Source of the DNA: Ferdinandcohnia humi_A
GTDB lineage: Bacteria; Bacillota; Bacilli; Bacillales; Bacillaceae_L
Direction: 5' to 3'
Length of the DNA stretch: 64,000 nucleotides
NCBI GenBank assembly: GCA_047608075.1
Contig: JBLKRX010000001.1
Location: forward strand, 186,001-250,000
Positions 17,632 through 26,856 of the stretch are shown piece by piece. Below the pieces are notes generated by a model. That model was not told the origin of the DNA. It worked only from the letters and a program-made list of their open reading frames with translations, and did not search any database. The position numbers and the translations under genes are program-made. The stretch's first letter is position 1. Each line of letters begins with the position of its first letter.

Positions 17632-17911
17632 GTCTTTACCTACTTTCTTCTTTCCACATACTGTAGCAACCTCGAGGACAGAACCCAGCAACAATAAAGG
17701 AGAAAACAATAACTAAGTACTTCCGTTTTTTTGGAAAACATAGTGAATCACAACCAAATAACTTTCTTTAAGGCATATAATTTTTAGTCCTAAAATTTTT
17801 TTTGTTATATCGATTGGTTCATGAAATTTATTTCAAAATCAAGGTAGTTTCCTATTTTTCCTGTCTGAATAAGGGTTGGTTGCTGAAAAGAATAGATTTT
17901 TTATTGCTCTT
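17632..17911. other. Intergenic stretch without recognised features
   Basis: Together with the terminator this makes a gap of about 350 bases. The CTGAAAAGAA around the M20 peptidase stop has a partner TTCTTTTCAG near 17890, a weak possible hairpin without a T run. Nothing else stands out. Confidence 0.4.
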
Positions 17912-19162
17912 CTATTTTCTTTTCAGAAGCGGTTGACTTACCTGCTCTACCCCAACTAATCCTAGGATAGTTAGAAAAATCTTTTGGACTCCATAAAAAG
18001 CATCAGTTGGATCATAGAATTCATCAAGGGTATGGCATCCACCATATCCCCCGCCTCCTCCTAGGGTAACAGCAGGAATCCCTAAGGCGATAGGAACATT
18101 TGAATCTGTACTGCTCGGCTCGTCCAAAATAGGTTCAAATCCAAGTACAGATGCTGCTGCAAGGGAAGCTTGCACAATTATATTGTCTCTAGACTGTGAT
18201 CCAGCTGGCCTATCACCAACAAGCCTACCTTCCACTTTAAGCTCATTCGTATTCCAACGGCTGTTTTCCTCGTTAGCCGCTGTTCGCACAATTTCAAGTA
18301 CTTGCTCCTCTAACTTTACTAAATACTCAGACGATACAGAACGCATATCAATTAGCATCTCTGCACTAGCTGATATCGTATTCACTGAAGTTCCGCCTTG
18401 AATCGTTCCTACCGTAAATGTGGTTTTTGGATCATTTGGTGTTTGGATATTGCTAATTTCTGCGATGGCTCTACCTAATGCGTGGATGGCACTTGGTTTT
18501 CCGAAATCTCCAAAGCTATGGCCACCCGGGCCGGAATAGGTAACATGATATCTCCGACTTCCTGTTGCGAGATAGGTGATTCGTTCTGGACTCCCGGGTT
18601 CTATGGAAATGAAACCATCGATATCCTGATTATTTTCAAAAAGTGCCTTAACGCCATATAGATCGCCTAATCCCTCTTCACCTACAGTAGCACCAAAGAA
18701 AATGTCTCCAATAGTTTGTACACCAGAGTTTTCAAACGCACGTAGAAGAGTAAGAACTGCAGATAGCCCTCTTCCATCATCCGCAATTCCTGGTGCATAT
18801 ATTTTTCCATCTTTAACCTTCGCTTTTACATCTGTACCTTCAGGAAAAACAGTATCAAGGTGTGCACATACAACCAGCCTTGGTCCATTGCCTGAACCAT
18901 ACCTCACCCCAAACACATTGCCCTGATTATCTATTTCCACATCTTTTAATCCATACTCTAGCAATCTCTTTTTATAGTCCTCCCCACGCTCTTGTTCTTG
19001 GAAGGTAGGGGCTGATATTTCAGTAATAGTAATTTGCTCATTTGTTGTATAATCATTATCCAGTTCAAGGAAAGTAAGTGCTGCTTTTACTTTTGTATCC
19101 TGTAGAAGTCTATCAAAAACTTCTCTAGTTTGTTTTGTAACAAAATCTAAGCTTTTGTTCAT
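17912..19162 (-). CDS. M20-family metallopeptidase (PepT/carboxypeptidase-like)
   Basis: This 416-residue zinc peptidase has a metal-binding core CAHLDTVFP (His, Asp) and APGIADDGRGL (bridging Asp), catalytic VGEEGLGDL (Glu pair), a dimerisation domain with GGHSFGDFG, and a late metal His in GGCHTLDEF. It hydrolyses peptides or N-acyl amino acids; the substrate is not predictable. The ATG follows AGGGGGGAG. A single gene with no operon partner. Confidence 0.88.
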   Translation of the reverse strand: MNKSLDFVTKQTREVFDRLLQDTKVKAALTFLELDNDYTTNEQITITEISAPTFQEQERGEDYKKRLLEYGLKDVEIDNQGNVFGVRYGSGNGPRLVVCAHLDTVFPEGTDVKAKVKDGKIYAPGIADDGRGLSAVLTLLRAFENSGVQTIGDIFFGATVGEEGLGDLYGVKALFENNQDIDGFISIEPGSPERITYLATGSRRYHVTYSGPGGHSFGDFGKPSAIHALGRAIAEISNIQTPNDPKTTFTVGTIQGGTSVNTISASAEMLIDMRSVSSEYLVKLEEQVLEIVRTAANEENSRWNTNELKVEGRLVGDRPAGSQSRDNIIVQASLAAASVLGFEPILDEPSSTDSNVPIALGIPAVTLGGGGGYGGCHTLDEFYDPTDAFYGVQKIFLTILGLVGVEQVSQPLLKRK

Positions 19163-19299
19163 GAAGCTCCCCCCTAGGCTATGGTAAAAAAAAGAATGTT
19201 ATTTTTCTAATTTTACCACTATCCAACATGAAGTTGGACCAAGAAGATATGATATTTCCAATTTTAAGTTATATCAGAAGTGACCTTAAGGTACCGGAT

Positions 19300-20286
19300 T
19301 TATTTAAAATCCATCTTTTTAACTGACATGCTTGGTGCCTTATCTTTATATAAATTAGTACCCAATACGCCAGTAATAATCATTACCGATCCGATAATAT
19401 GGTAAAACATGATCTCTTCTTTAAGAAATATAGCCCCGGCTAGAATCGAAATAATCGTAGATAAATTTGAAAAAATACTCATTTTGGATGCAGTTAGTTT
19501 TGAAAGAACATAATTTGATAGAAATGCTGTAAGCATTGTCGCAAACACTCCTAAAAACAACACCGCGCCAACAAAATCTAGATTTTTCACCAATGTAATA
19601 TATTCTATTACCTCTCCATATCTTAGCTTTTCTCCTATTGCATAAAGATTAAAGAAAAGCATACCAAATGTCACCATTACATATGTCAGCTGAAAAGGAG
19701 AAAAAGATTTTGATAGAAATCTAGCCGCTACAGCATAACCAGAAATCGATATACACGAAATGATTAGAAAGAAATAGCCTACAAGCTTTGTTTGTGATAC
19801 ATGAAGCTCAGTCCCGTTCATCAGAAAGATATACACAACCCCCAAAATTGATAAAGCTATAAAAAGAAGTTGAATCCCATTGATTTTTTCCTTAATAAAG
19901 AATGCAGCTAATATAGCAGTTAATGCTGGTGAAAATGCTAGGATGATTCCACCTTCCGCTGATGAAGTATAATCTAGACCAAATGCTTGAAAGCTAAAAA
20001 ACAGGATTGGATAAAATAACGCCAAAACACATAACGAAAAAAACGTTTTTTTGCTTCCAATCTTGAACTCAAAATTTTGTTTTTTAAATAGGATCATGTA
20101 GCCTGTCAATACGAACCAACCAATTAAAAAACGGTAACCTAACGTATCAATTGGAGAAGTTGCCTCTAGTGCTACTTTAGTAAACAAAAATGACAAACCT
20201 ACTATTACTGCATTAAGAATAGCTGCAACATAGATTATAGTAGAATTATTTCCACCGATTTGAGGCATTTTTCCAGCCTTGTTCAT
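19300..20286 (-). CDS. EamA/DMT-superfamily transporter
   Basis: This 328-residue membrane protein has two EamA repeats of five helices each, beginning IIYVAAILNAVIVGLSFLFTK and ending with VMIITGVLGTNLY. Members export metabolites or drugs. The ATG follows CGGAGGAA. It is divergent from the SgrR-like regulator at 20434 with 147 bases between, so that regulator may control it, but this is only inferred from position. Confidence 0.85.
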   Translation of the reverse strand: MNKAGKMPQIGGNNSTIIYVAAILNAVIVGLSFLFTKVALEATSPIDTLGYRFLIGWFVLTGYMILFKKQNFEFKIGSKKTFFSLCVLALFYPILFFSFQAFGLDYTSSAEGGIILAFSPALTAILAAFFIKEKINGIQLLFIALSILGVVYIFLMNGTELHVSQTKLVGYFFLIISCISISGYAVAARFLSKSFSPFQLTYVMVTFGMLFFNLYAIGEKLRYGEVIEYITLVKNLDFVGAVLFLGVFATMLTAFLSNYVLSKLTASKMSIFSNLSTIISILAGAIFLKEEIMFYHIIGSVMIITGVLGTNLYKDKAPSMSVKKMDFK

Positions 20287-20433
20287 TTGATATTCCTCCG
20301 ATCATGTAAAACCAAACGTACTATCCCTCTTTTTACTTCATTATGTAATGTTCAAACTATACAAAAAAGGGTATAATTTACAAATATATGTCCCCTTTTA
20401 GAAGGATTATCCAAATTGGAATATAGGTGACGG

Positions 20434-22158
20434 ATGAAAACATTAGATTATTTCCAAATGAGAACTTTTTTTATCGCTAGGGAAGCTAACAAATCGGTTG
20501 AATTTAAACTTAATGAATTAGAAAATCTTTGGTATTGTACACAAAAAAGTGTAAAAAGAAGGCTTAAACAGTATGCTGAGGATGAACGATTTCTTTATCT
20601 TCCTGGTAAAGGTCGTGGGAACCACTCTGTTATCCAATTTCAAAAATCATTCCAAGATGAACTTGATGAGGAAATTGAGAAACTCATTGTATATGAGCAG
20701 TTTGAAGATATATTTCATATTCTTCAACTTCCGATTCCAAAATCAATTACCTCAAGTACATTTAGAAAGGTACAAAATTTATTTGGAATGAAAACAACTA
20801 AGCAAGAAAAGGATACATTACGAACCTTTGTTACGAGAGGAATCACAACTCTTGATCCGCTACATGTATCCATTAATTTAGAGTCATTTCTTATCCACCA
20901 GCTTGGCGATACGTTAGTGATATATGATGAAAAAACAGATTGCATTCATCCTCATTTGGCTCATAGTTGGGAGAAAAGTACTGACAACAGAATTTGGACC
21001 TTTTATCTCAGAAAAAACGTACGCTTTCATAGTCAACAAATATTAACAAGTGAGGATGTCAAATACAGTATTGAACGATTTCAAACAAACGCTTCGTCCT
21101 ATCACTGGCTTGTAGAAGAGATTACAAAGATTGAGTGCCCTAGCTCCTACATCGTACGGTTTGAGCTTGCGCAATCAAATCCATTTTTCCTAAGATATTT
21201 AAGTGTACATAACTTAGTCATTTTGCCGAAGGGTGAACCCTTCAATGAATACAATTGGACCGGCACAGGCCCCTTTCAAGTAAAAAAACGCACTGATACA
21301 CAACTGGTACTAGAAGCCTTTGATGACTATTTTCTGGCTCGTCCACTAATTGATGAGGTTCAAATATACCGTATTCCATTAGAGACAAAAAATATAATTA
21401 CCTATGATATTGTTCAAAATAAAGAAGGAGAAAACCCTCAAGACAAATTAAGTTTTGAGGTGGGTTTTCGCTATCTTGCTTTTAATTTCAGAAAACAAAA
21501 CATTATTCAAAACCCATTGTTCCGCAAAGCGCTTTATCATTTATTTGATGTAAAAAAAATGTGGAATGACCTTGGAAGAAGTGATCTTAGGGAATCTTCA
21601 AGCTATTTTTATTGGCAATCAAAATCCATGGAAAAGAACCCCAAAATCATTCTTAATTTACTAGAAGAGTCAGGTTACCGTGGAGAAGTTTTAACACTAT
21701 TTACCGTGAATAATCCTGGCTTTATTAACATGGCTGAGTGGCTCAAAAAAGAAGGAGCACAGATTGGAATTAATTTTACTATTCAATTATTTACATTAGA
21801 GGAACTCTATGAGCCTATCATTGAAGAGGCAGATTTGCTATTCATGGGGGAAGTTGCTTCCACAGATTATCATTTGTCTTTCTTCGGTGCATTTTTAAAT
21901 AAAGCTTTAATTTTTAATCGTTTTTTTACACCTGATCATTTACAGATAATAAGTGACTATTTTGATCAGATGAAACAGGAAGTCGACCGTGACAAGAGGG
22001 AGTCCGTTATTGAAAAGGTTGAAGAATTTATTCGTAAAGAAAATTTATTTCTTTATCTCTATCATCCTGTGAAAAAACGAATCTTTCACTCAATGATTAA
22101 GGATGTTGAATTTGATTCATATGGGTATGTCGATTTTAGAAAGGTATGGTTTAAATAG
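20434..22158 (+). CDS. SgrR-like regulator: HTH fused to a solute-binding (SBP_bac_5) domain
   Basis: This 574-residue protein has an N-terminal helix-turn-helix with LENLWYCTQKSVKRRLKQ (about 27-45), followed by an extracellular-type peptide-binding fold (from about 130; TLDPLHVSIN, LTSEDVKYSIERF) without a signal peptide. This is the build of SgrR-family cytoplasmic sensors that bind a small ligand and regulate transport genes. Ligand unknown. The divergent EamA exporter is a possible target. Confidence 0.85.
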   Translation: MKTLDYFQMRTFFIAREANKSVEFKLNELENLWYCTQKSVKRRLKQYAEDERFLYLPGKGRGNHSVIQFQKSFQDELDEEIEKLIVYEQFEDIFHILQLPIPKSITSSTFRKVQNLFGMKTTKQEKDTLRTFVTRGITTLDPLHVSINLESFLIHQLGDTLVIYDEKTDCIHPHLAHSWEKSTDNRIWTFYLRKNVRFHSQQILTSEDVKYSIERFQTNASSYHWLVEEITKIECPSSYIVRFELAQSNPFFLRYLSVHNLVILPKGEPFNEYNWTGTGPFQVKKRTDTQLVLEAFDDYFLARPLIDEVQIYRIPLETKNIITYDIVQNKEGENPQDKLSFEVGFRYLAFNFRKQNIIQNPLFRKALYHLFDVKKMWNDLGRSDLRESSSYFYWQSKSMEKNPKIILNLLEESGYRGEVLTLFTVNNPGFINMAEWLKKEGAQIGINFTIQLFTLEELYEPIIEEADLLFMGEVASTDYHLSFFGAFLNKALIFNRFFTPDHLQIISDYFDQMKQEVDRDKRESVIEKVEEFIRKENLFLYLYHPVKKRIFHSMIKDVEFDSYGYVDFRKVWFK

Positions 22159-22173
22159 TTTATTAGTTTTTAA

Positions 22174-22281
22174 GTAACTAAAGGTTTTGGTTATGGTTAC
22201 GGTGGAGGTTTTGCCTTACACATAGTATTATTCATCCTATTAATTATTATTCGATCAGTTTATATAGGATATGGCTATTAA
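22174..22281 (+). pseudogene. Remnant of a YjcZ-type sporulation protein without a start codon
   Basis: The frame reads GFGYGYGGGFAL, then a hydrophobic helix HIVLFILLIII, then YGY and a stop. This is the same build as the intact YjcZ-like gene at 39931. In frame upstream there is only VTK and a TAA, with no ATG, GTG or TTG and no ribosome site. The usual GASxY end is also changed to RSVYIGYGY. It is probably a decayed paralogue. Confidence 0.65.
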
Positions 22282-22792
22282 TAATCAAGAAGAATGTATT
22301 TCATTAGAATAGGACAGATACAGTAGACTAAATCATACCCAAAAGCAGCATTTGATGGGGATTTGGTCTATTCTTCCTATTTTTTAGAAAAAGCAGTAAC
22401 AATAAAAATACTCAAATCATCGGTTCATCGGTATAAAGGTTTCCATTTGTTTAATTCTCAGCATAAAAAGGAATTACATCCATTAAAACTTGTATGATCA
22501 AAAACTGTAAAGGTATTGTTGAATATCTCATATTAATTGTCAAAAACTACAACCTTTCATCATTATCGAAAAATGTATAATCTACGTATTTTCACTTATC
22601 ATTTTTGGACAAAAATATAGTTCTAATGAATTAATACATATAATAATACTTATGACACACAACTCCACTATGATAATGGGAAAAACGACCATTTTCACTA
22701 CATACTTTCTCTATTGACATTCTAATCATTTCGGTAAAAAATGTTCTTAATAGACAAAAAAAATGTCGAATTTTGTACTTGAGGGAATAATT
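22282..22792. other. Long upstream region of the five-gene polymer operon
   Basis: About 510 bases without a coding frame. TAGACTAAATC and GATTTGGTCTA (22330-22376) can pair over a 25-base loop and are followed by a T-rich stretch, a possible terminator of the preceding transcripts. A TTGACA near 22713 is a possible -35, but no good -10 follows at normal spacing. The rest is AT-rich and featureless to my reading. Confidence 0.4.
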
Positions 22793-24346
22793 ATGATGCC
22801 TGAACATATAGAAAAGGAGTTTGAACAGCTTTTATTAAGATTTTTAGCTGTTTATTCTTGGATTTTACAGGACAAACTTTTTGAGGAAAATGAAGTATTA
22901 GTTAAGGATTTGTATCTTATCTTAAAAAAGATACAATCTTATAGTGCAATATACCATTTCCAGAAGGAATTCCATATATCTACCTTCCTTTTGTCAGCCT
23001 TTCAGGTAAGCGGATCTACGTATCATTTAACCAAACAAAAAGCATTATTGGTGAAACGGAATCTAAAAATACTGTTCTCTTTTTTGTCTGGTTGGAAGGA
23101 CGATTACTCTGCTGATGGATTAAAATCCATTACTACTCTAACCGCACCAATCTTAACAGATAATGTAGAGTATCTAGAATGTTTAATCAACCAGTTTGCT
23201 GAGAATCATATTGAATTAATTTTGATAGAACCCTCTTCTGTTAAGGTAGAACTACTCTCACAGAATCATTCCACTCTATTTTTGGATATGTCTTTAACAG
23301 ATGCAAATCAAATTTGTAAGCAAATAAGGGCAAATTCTTTACTAAGTAATACATATATCATAGGCTTTCACTCAGATACTTCTGCTCAGGGTAATTCTTC
23401 TCATTTTGATCCTATACTTGATATGTATTTACAACATCCTTATTCGTTTAGTTCACTACGAACTAAATTGGAGATGGTGAAGGAGAAGCATCAACATGCA
23501 CAAAAAAAATATAACCATTCAATCTTAAGAAAGGAATGGGTCCGTTTCCAACGTTTTAACCATCTATTCTCATTGATTTTGATTCAGATTGAACCTAATT
23601 TACGTGCAGATAAGGTTGATTTTGTAGACATGTTTGCTCACATATATGAAATCTACCAAGCATGTTTGCGTGTATATGATGAAATTCTGTTATGGAATCC
23701 TTTTTCTTTTATAGTTTTATTACCAGCCACTCCCATTGAGTCTGCAAAATTAGTAATAGACCGAATTAACAAAGCAATCCATAAGAAAGGGTTTGAATCG
23801 ATAAAATTTACAATTGGATTAATCCAAAGTGAACATCACTATGCTGATATCATAGACATGGTTACTCTACTTGAGAATGAGGCTGAGTTAAATACCGGGA
23901 TTAAGCCTATTTTTTCAATCCCCCTTCAAGAACAGGAATTTAGTATGAATCAGAGCGATATACGTTATAAGCTTCTAATTATTGATGATGATCCTATTCC
24001 ACCAGTCATCCTTCAAAACTATCTCGGAACCGATGAATGGGATATACAGATTTGTCAGGATGGAGCAAATGCCATAGATTTTACCCTACAGTGGAGACCT
24101 GATGTTATTATTTGCGAATCAAAATTCTTGAACTTTGATGGATTCTTTTTCTGTTCTCAAGTAAGGCAAAACCCGATTCTAAAAGATTTAGGGATTCTTT
24201 TTTTAAGTTCCCAGATGTTAAACAACCATGTTGTTAGAGGACTTAAGGTAGGTGCTGATGATTATATTGTGAAGCCATTTTCAGCTGAAGAGGTTGGGGA
24301 ACGAATTCGAAGAGTATTAAGAATAAAAAGGACTAGGAGATTATAA
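22793..24346 (+). CDS. Degenerate REC - degenerate GGDEF - REC regulator
   Basis: This 517-residue protein has a helical N-terminus (1-120), a REC-like segment without acidic pocket (about 125-230), a GGDEF-fold segment (about 244-375) where the signature is NPFSF (302-306) so no diguanylate cyclase activity is expected, and a C-terminal REC (392-510). That REC keeps the acidic cluster DDD (398-400), Ser472 and Lys494, but has Glu442 where the phospho-accepting Asp should be. Glu there can mimic phosphorylation. No output DNA-binding domain. The ATG at 22793 follows GAGGG; an ATG 30 bases earlier has no site. First gene of the operon; probably a signal-binding or partner-binding control protein. 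Confidence 0.8.
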   Translation: MMPEHIEKEFEQLLLRFLAVYSWILQDKLFEENEVLVKDLYLILKKIQSYSAIYHFQKEFHISTFLLSAFQVSGSTYHLTKQKALLVKRNLKILFSFLSGWKDDYSADGLKSITTLTAPILTDNVEYLECLINQFAENHIELILIEPSSVKVELLSQNHSTLFLDMSLTDANQICKQIRANSLLSNTYIIGFHSDTSAQGNSSHFDPILDMYLQHPYSFSSLRTKLEMVKEKHQHAQKKYNHSILRKEWVRFQRFNHLFSLILIQIEPNLRADKVDFVDMFAHIYEIYQACLRVYDEILLWNPFSFIVLLPATPIESAKLVIDRINKAIHKKGFESIKFTIGLIQSEHHYADIIDMVTLLENEAELNTGIKPIFSIPLQEQEFSMNQSDIRYKLLIIDDDPIPPVILQNYLGTDEWDIQICQDGANAIDFTLQWRPDVIICESKFLNFDGFFFCSQVRQNPILKDLGILFLSSQMLNNHVVRGLKVGADDYIVKPFSAEEVGERIRRVLRIKRTRRL

Positions 24347-25423
24347 GTGGTTTATTTTGTTTATCTGATATTATTGTACTCGCTTCTTTTACTATTTCTT
24401 TTACTTTTTATTTTTATCTTCTTGATGGTACGAAAAACGTATAATCACTACTTTAGTATTCGAAATAAGCAATTTAAAGAAATGGTAAGTAATGAGCTTA
24501 TTACCTTTATTACAGGAAAGGAAACGATGCCCAGTCGATTATTTCACCAACAAGGAAAATGGAAGCGCGAAGTAATCCTAGATATTCTCTATGATCTAGC
24601 TTCCACATTAAAAAGTGAAGAAGAACGTATGAGAATTAATGAAATCTGTAAAGAAATAGGTGTTGATTCTGAGCTTGAACAAAAAATACAGCATTCAGAG
24701 GAATGGTGGATCGTAGCGGAATCGATTCGAAAAGTTGGGAGACTTAGATTACTTGAACTACTTCCACTCGTTGAATCAAATCTTACACATTCGCACTATG
24801 AAGTATGGACTTCTGCTGAACGAGTATTATTAGAGCTCAGGCAGAGCAGTACGGTTATACAATATATCGTTACAAACCAAACGTCACTATGTGAAGAAAA
24901 ACTCACTCGCTTGATTGCTATTTTACTTACAAAGTCCGTAAAATGTGACCACCACTATATACTAGCACATTTTCAAAATGCAGTACCTTTAGTTAAAAAA
25001 ATGTTTATACAACTCATCGCAAAGCAACAAACCTACCAAGCACTCCCTCTCCTAGAATCATTACTAGACTCTGAGGATAGTGAAAATAGAATAGTTGCTC
25101 TGAAGGCCATCGGAGAACTACGAATTACCTTAAATGAAAACAAAATACTTGCGTTTTTCGAAAGCCAGGTGTGGGAGGAAAGAATGGTGGCTTCAAGGGT
25201 TGTCCAAAATTGCTCGATACGACAAGCTATTCCTCAATTGGTTCAATTATTGGCAGATTCCCAATGGTGGGTTAGACTGAGGGCTGCTGAGGCCTTGTTT
25301 AGTTTTGGAAAAGATGGCATTAAAGAATTGAATTGGTGTATCGAACATCATCAAGACCCTTTTACTAGAGATATAGCAAAAAAAGTACTAGAGGATAAAG
25401 AATTAGAGGTGTATCGAGGTTGA
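24347..25423 (+). CDS. Membrane-anchored HEAT-repeat protein
   Basis: This 358-residue protein has an N-terminal membrane helix of about 25 residues rich in Leu/Phe, then a cytoplasmic region of HEAT-like helical repeats (RLLELLPLVESNLTHSHYEVW, QALPLLESLLDSEDSENRIVA, AIPQLVQLLADSQWWVRLRA). It begins with GTG immediately after the regulator stop, behind AGGAG, and overlaps the glycosyltransferase start by four bases. HEAT repeats bind other proteins; here it is a likely scaffold between regulator and glycosyltransferase. Confidence 0.8.
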   Translation: MVYFVYLILLYSLLLLFLLLFIFIFLMVRKTYNHYFSIRNKQFKEMVSNELITFITGKETMPSRLFHQQGKWKREVILDILYDLASTLKSEEERMRINEICKEIGVDSELEQKIQHSEEWWIVAESIRKVGRLRLLELLPLVESNLTHSHYEVWTSAERVLLELRQSSTVIQYIVTNQTSLCEEKLTRLIAILLTKSVKCDHHYILAHFQNAVPLVKKMFIQLIAKQQTYQALPLLESLLDSEDSENRIVALKAIGELRITLNENKILAFFESQVWEERMVASRVVQNCSIRQAIPQLVQLLADSQWWVRLRAAEALFSFGKDGIKELNWCIEHHQDPFTRDIAKKVLEDKELEVYRG

Positions 25424-26856
25424 CCCTTCTAAAGGAAGTATTATTTCTAACAAATTTTCTTATCTTTTTCTATGTCGTTATAGTCGACACTTTCTATTTG
25501 GTCCTTCTTATCTTATCCTTAAAACAATTACGATTGTACTTACAACGCAAAAAATATAACAAATACGAGTATGAGGAAATAAGTACTTCTTATCTTACTC
25601 CTCCTGTCTCTATTTTAGTACCTGCCTATAATGAGGAAAAAACAATTATTAAAAGCATGATTTCATTTCTAAACATTCAATATCCAGAATATGAGGTCAT
25701 CATTATCAATGATGGAAGTAATGATCAAACTCTGGACAAGTTAATCGAGCATTTTAAATTAGTACGAACAAATCAACCGTATAGAAAACAATTGCACACC
25801 GAAGAGATAAAGGATATCTATTATTCTATACAATTTCCACAGCTTAAGGTTATTGACAAGATAAATGGAGGAAAAGCAGATGCATTAAATGCAGGGCTAA
25901 ATCTCTCCAGCTATCCCTATTTTTGTGCTGTCGATGCAGATTCTGTATTAGAGCACGATGCGCTTATTAAGACCATGAAACCTTTTATGGAAGGTATAGA
26001 TGACGTGATTGTCTGTGGTGGAATTGTAAGGATTGCGAAAGGATGTAAAATAAGTAACGGTCGTGTAACCGAGGTTGGACTACCCAGGAACCTTATTGCT
26101 TTACACCAGGTAATCGAGTATCTGCGTTCATTTCTAATGGGGAGACTTGGGTTTAGTGCGATAAATAACCTACTAATTGTGTCAGGTGCATTTGGGGTAT
26201 TTCGGAAAAAAGAAGTCCTATATATTAATGGCTATAAAACGGACACCATTGGCGAGGATATGGAGCTGGTCATTCGATTACAACGATACTTATATGACGA
26301 GAAGAAATCCTCAAAGGTTTTGTTTTTACCAGATCCTGTTTGTTGGACAGAGGCACCAAGCAGTTTAAAGGATTTATACAAACAGCGATCCCGTTGGCAT
26401 TTAGGTCTTCTTCAATGCTTATGGGAGCACAAAAGGGCGATTTTCAATCCAACATACAAGTTTATGGGGATTTTTGCACTACCCTATTTTTTATTTGTAG
26501 AACTACTCGGTCCTACAATTGAACTGGTAGGATTTATTTTATTACTTGTGGGATTGTACTTTGACTTTGTAAGTATCCCTTTTGCTATTTTATTTTTTAT
26601 TTTCACATTACTGTTTGGAATCTTTTTATCCCTTTCTGCTGTTTTTATGGAGGAGTATAGTCTTAGAAGATATCCTAAAATCAAAGATTTGTTTATATTA
26701 ACACTTTGTAGTTTCGTCGAAAATTTCTGGTACCGTCAGCTTAATGCAGTTTGGAGAACATGGGCATTTTTCCGAGCAATTAAAAGAGATTTCTCTTGGG
26801 GAGATATTAAACGTAGTGGCTTTGAGTACCATAAACCAAAGGAGAAACCGGAATGA
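25420..26856 (+). CDS. Membrane GT2 glycosyltransferase (processive, PgaC/cellulose-synthase-like)
   Basis: This 478-residue protein has an N-terminal helix, a GT2 domain with ILVPAYNEEKT, NDGSND, the metal-binding DADS, GEDMELVIRL and the acceptor motif KQRSRWHLG (QxxRW), then three or four C-terminal helices. This is the plan of processive synthases that make and export beta-linked polymers (poly-GlcNAc, hyaluronan, cellulose). The start is TTG at 25420, overlapping the previous stop (TTGA). It is the enzymatic core of the operon; sugar specificity is not readable. Confidence 0.88.
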   Translation: MTLLKEVLFLTNFLIFFYVVIVDTFYLVLLILSLKQLRLYLQRKKYNKYEYEEISTSYLTPPVSILVPAYNEEKTIIKSMISFLNIQYPEYEVIIINDGSNDQTLDKLIEHFKLVRTNQPYRKQLHTEEIKDIYYSIQFPQLKVIDKINGGKADALNAGLNLSSYPYFCAVDADSVLEHDALIKTMKPFMEGIDDVIVCGGIVRIAKGCKISNGRVTEVGLPRNLIALHQVIEYLRSFLMGRLGFSAINNLLIVSGAFGVFRKKEVLYINGYKTDTIGEDMELVIRLQRYLYDEKKSSKVLFLPDPVCWTEAPSSLKDLYKQRSRWHLGLLQCLWEHKRAIFNPTYKFMGIFALPYFLFVELLGPTIELVGFILLLVGLYFDFVSIPFAILFFIFTLLFGIFLSLSAVFMEEYSLRRYPKIKDLFILTLCSFVENFWYRQLNAVWRTWAFFRAIKRDFSWGDIKRSGFEYHKPKEKPE

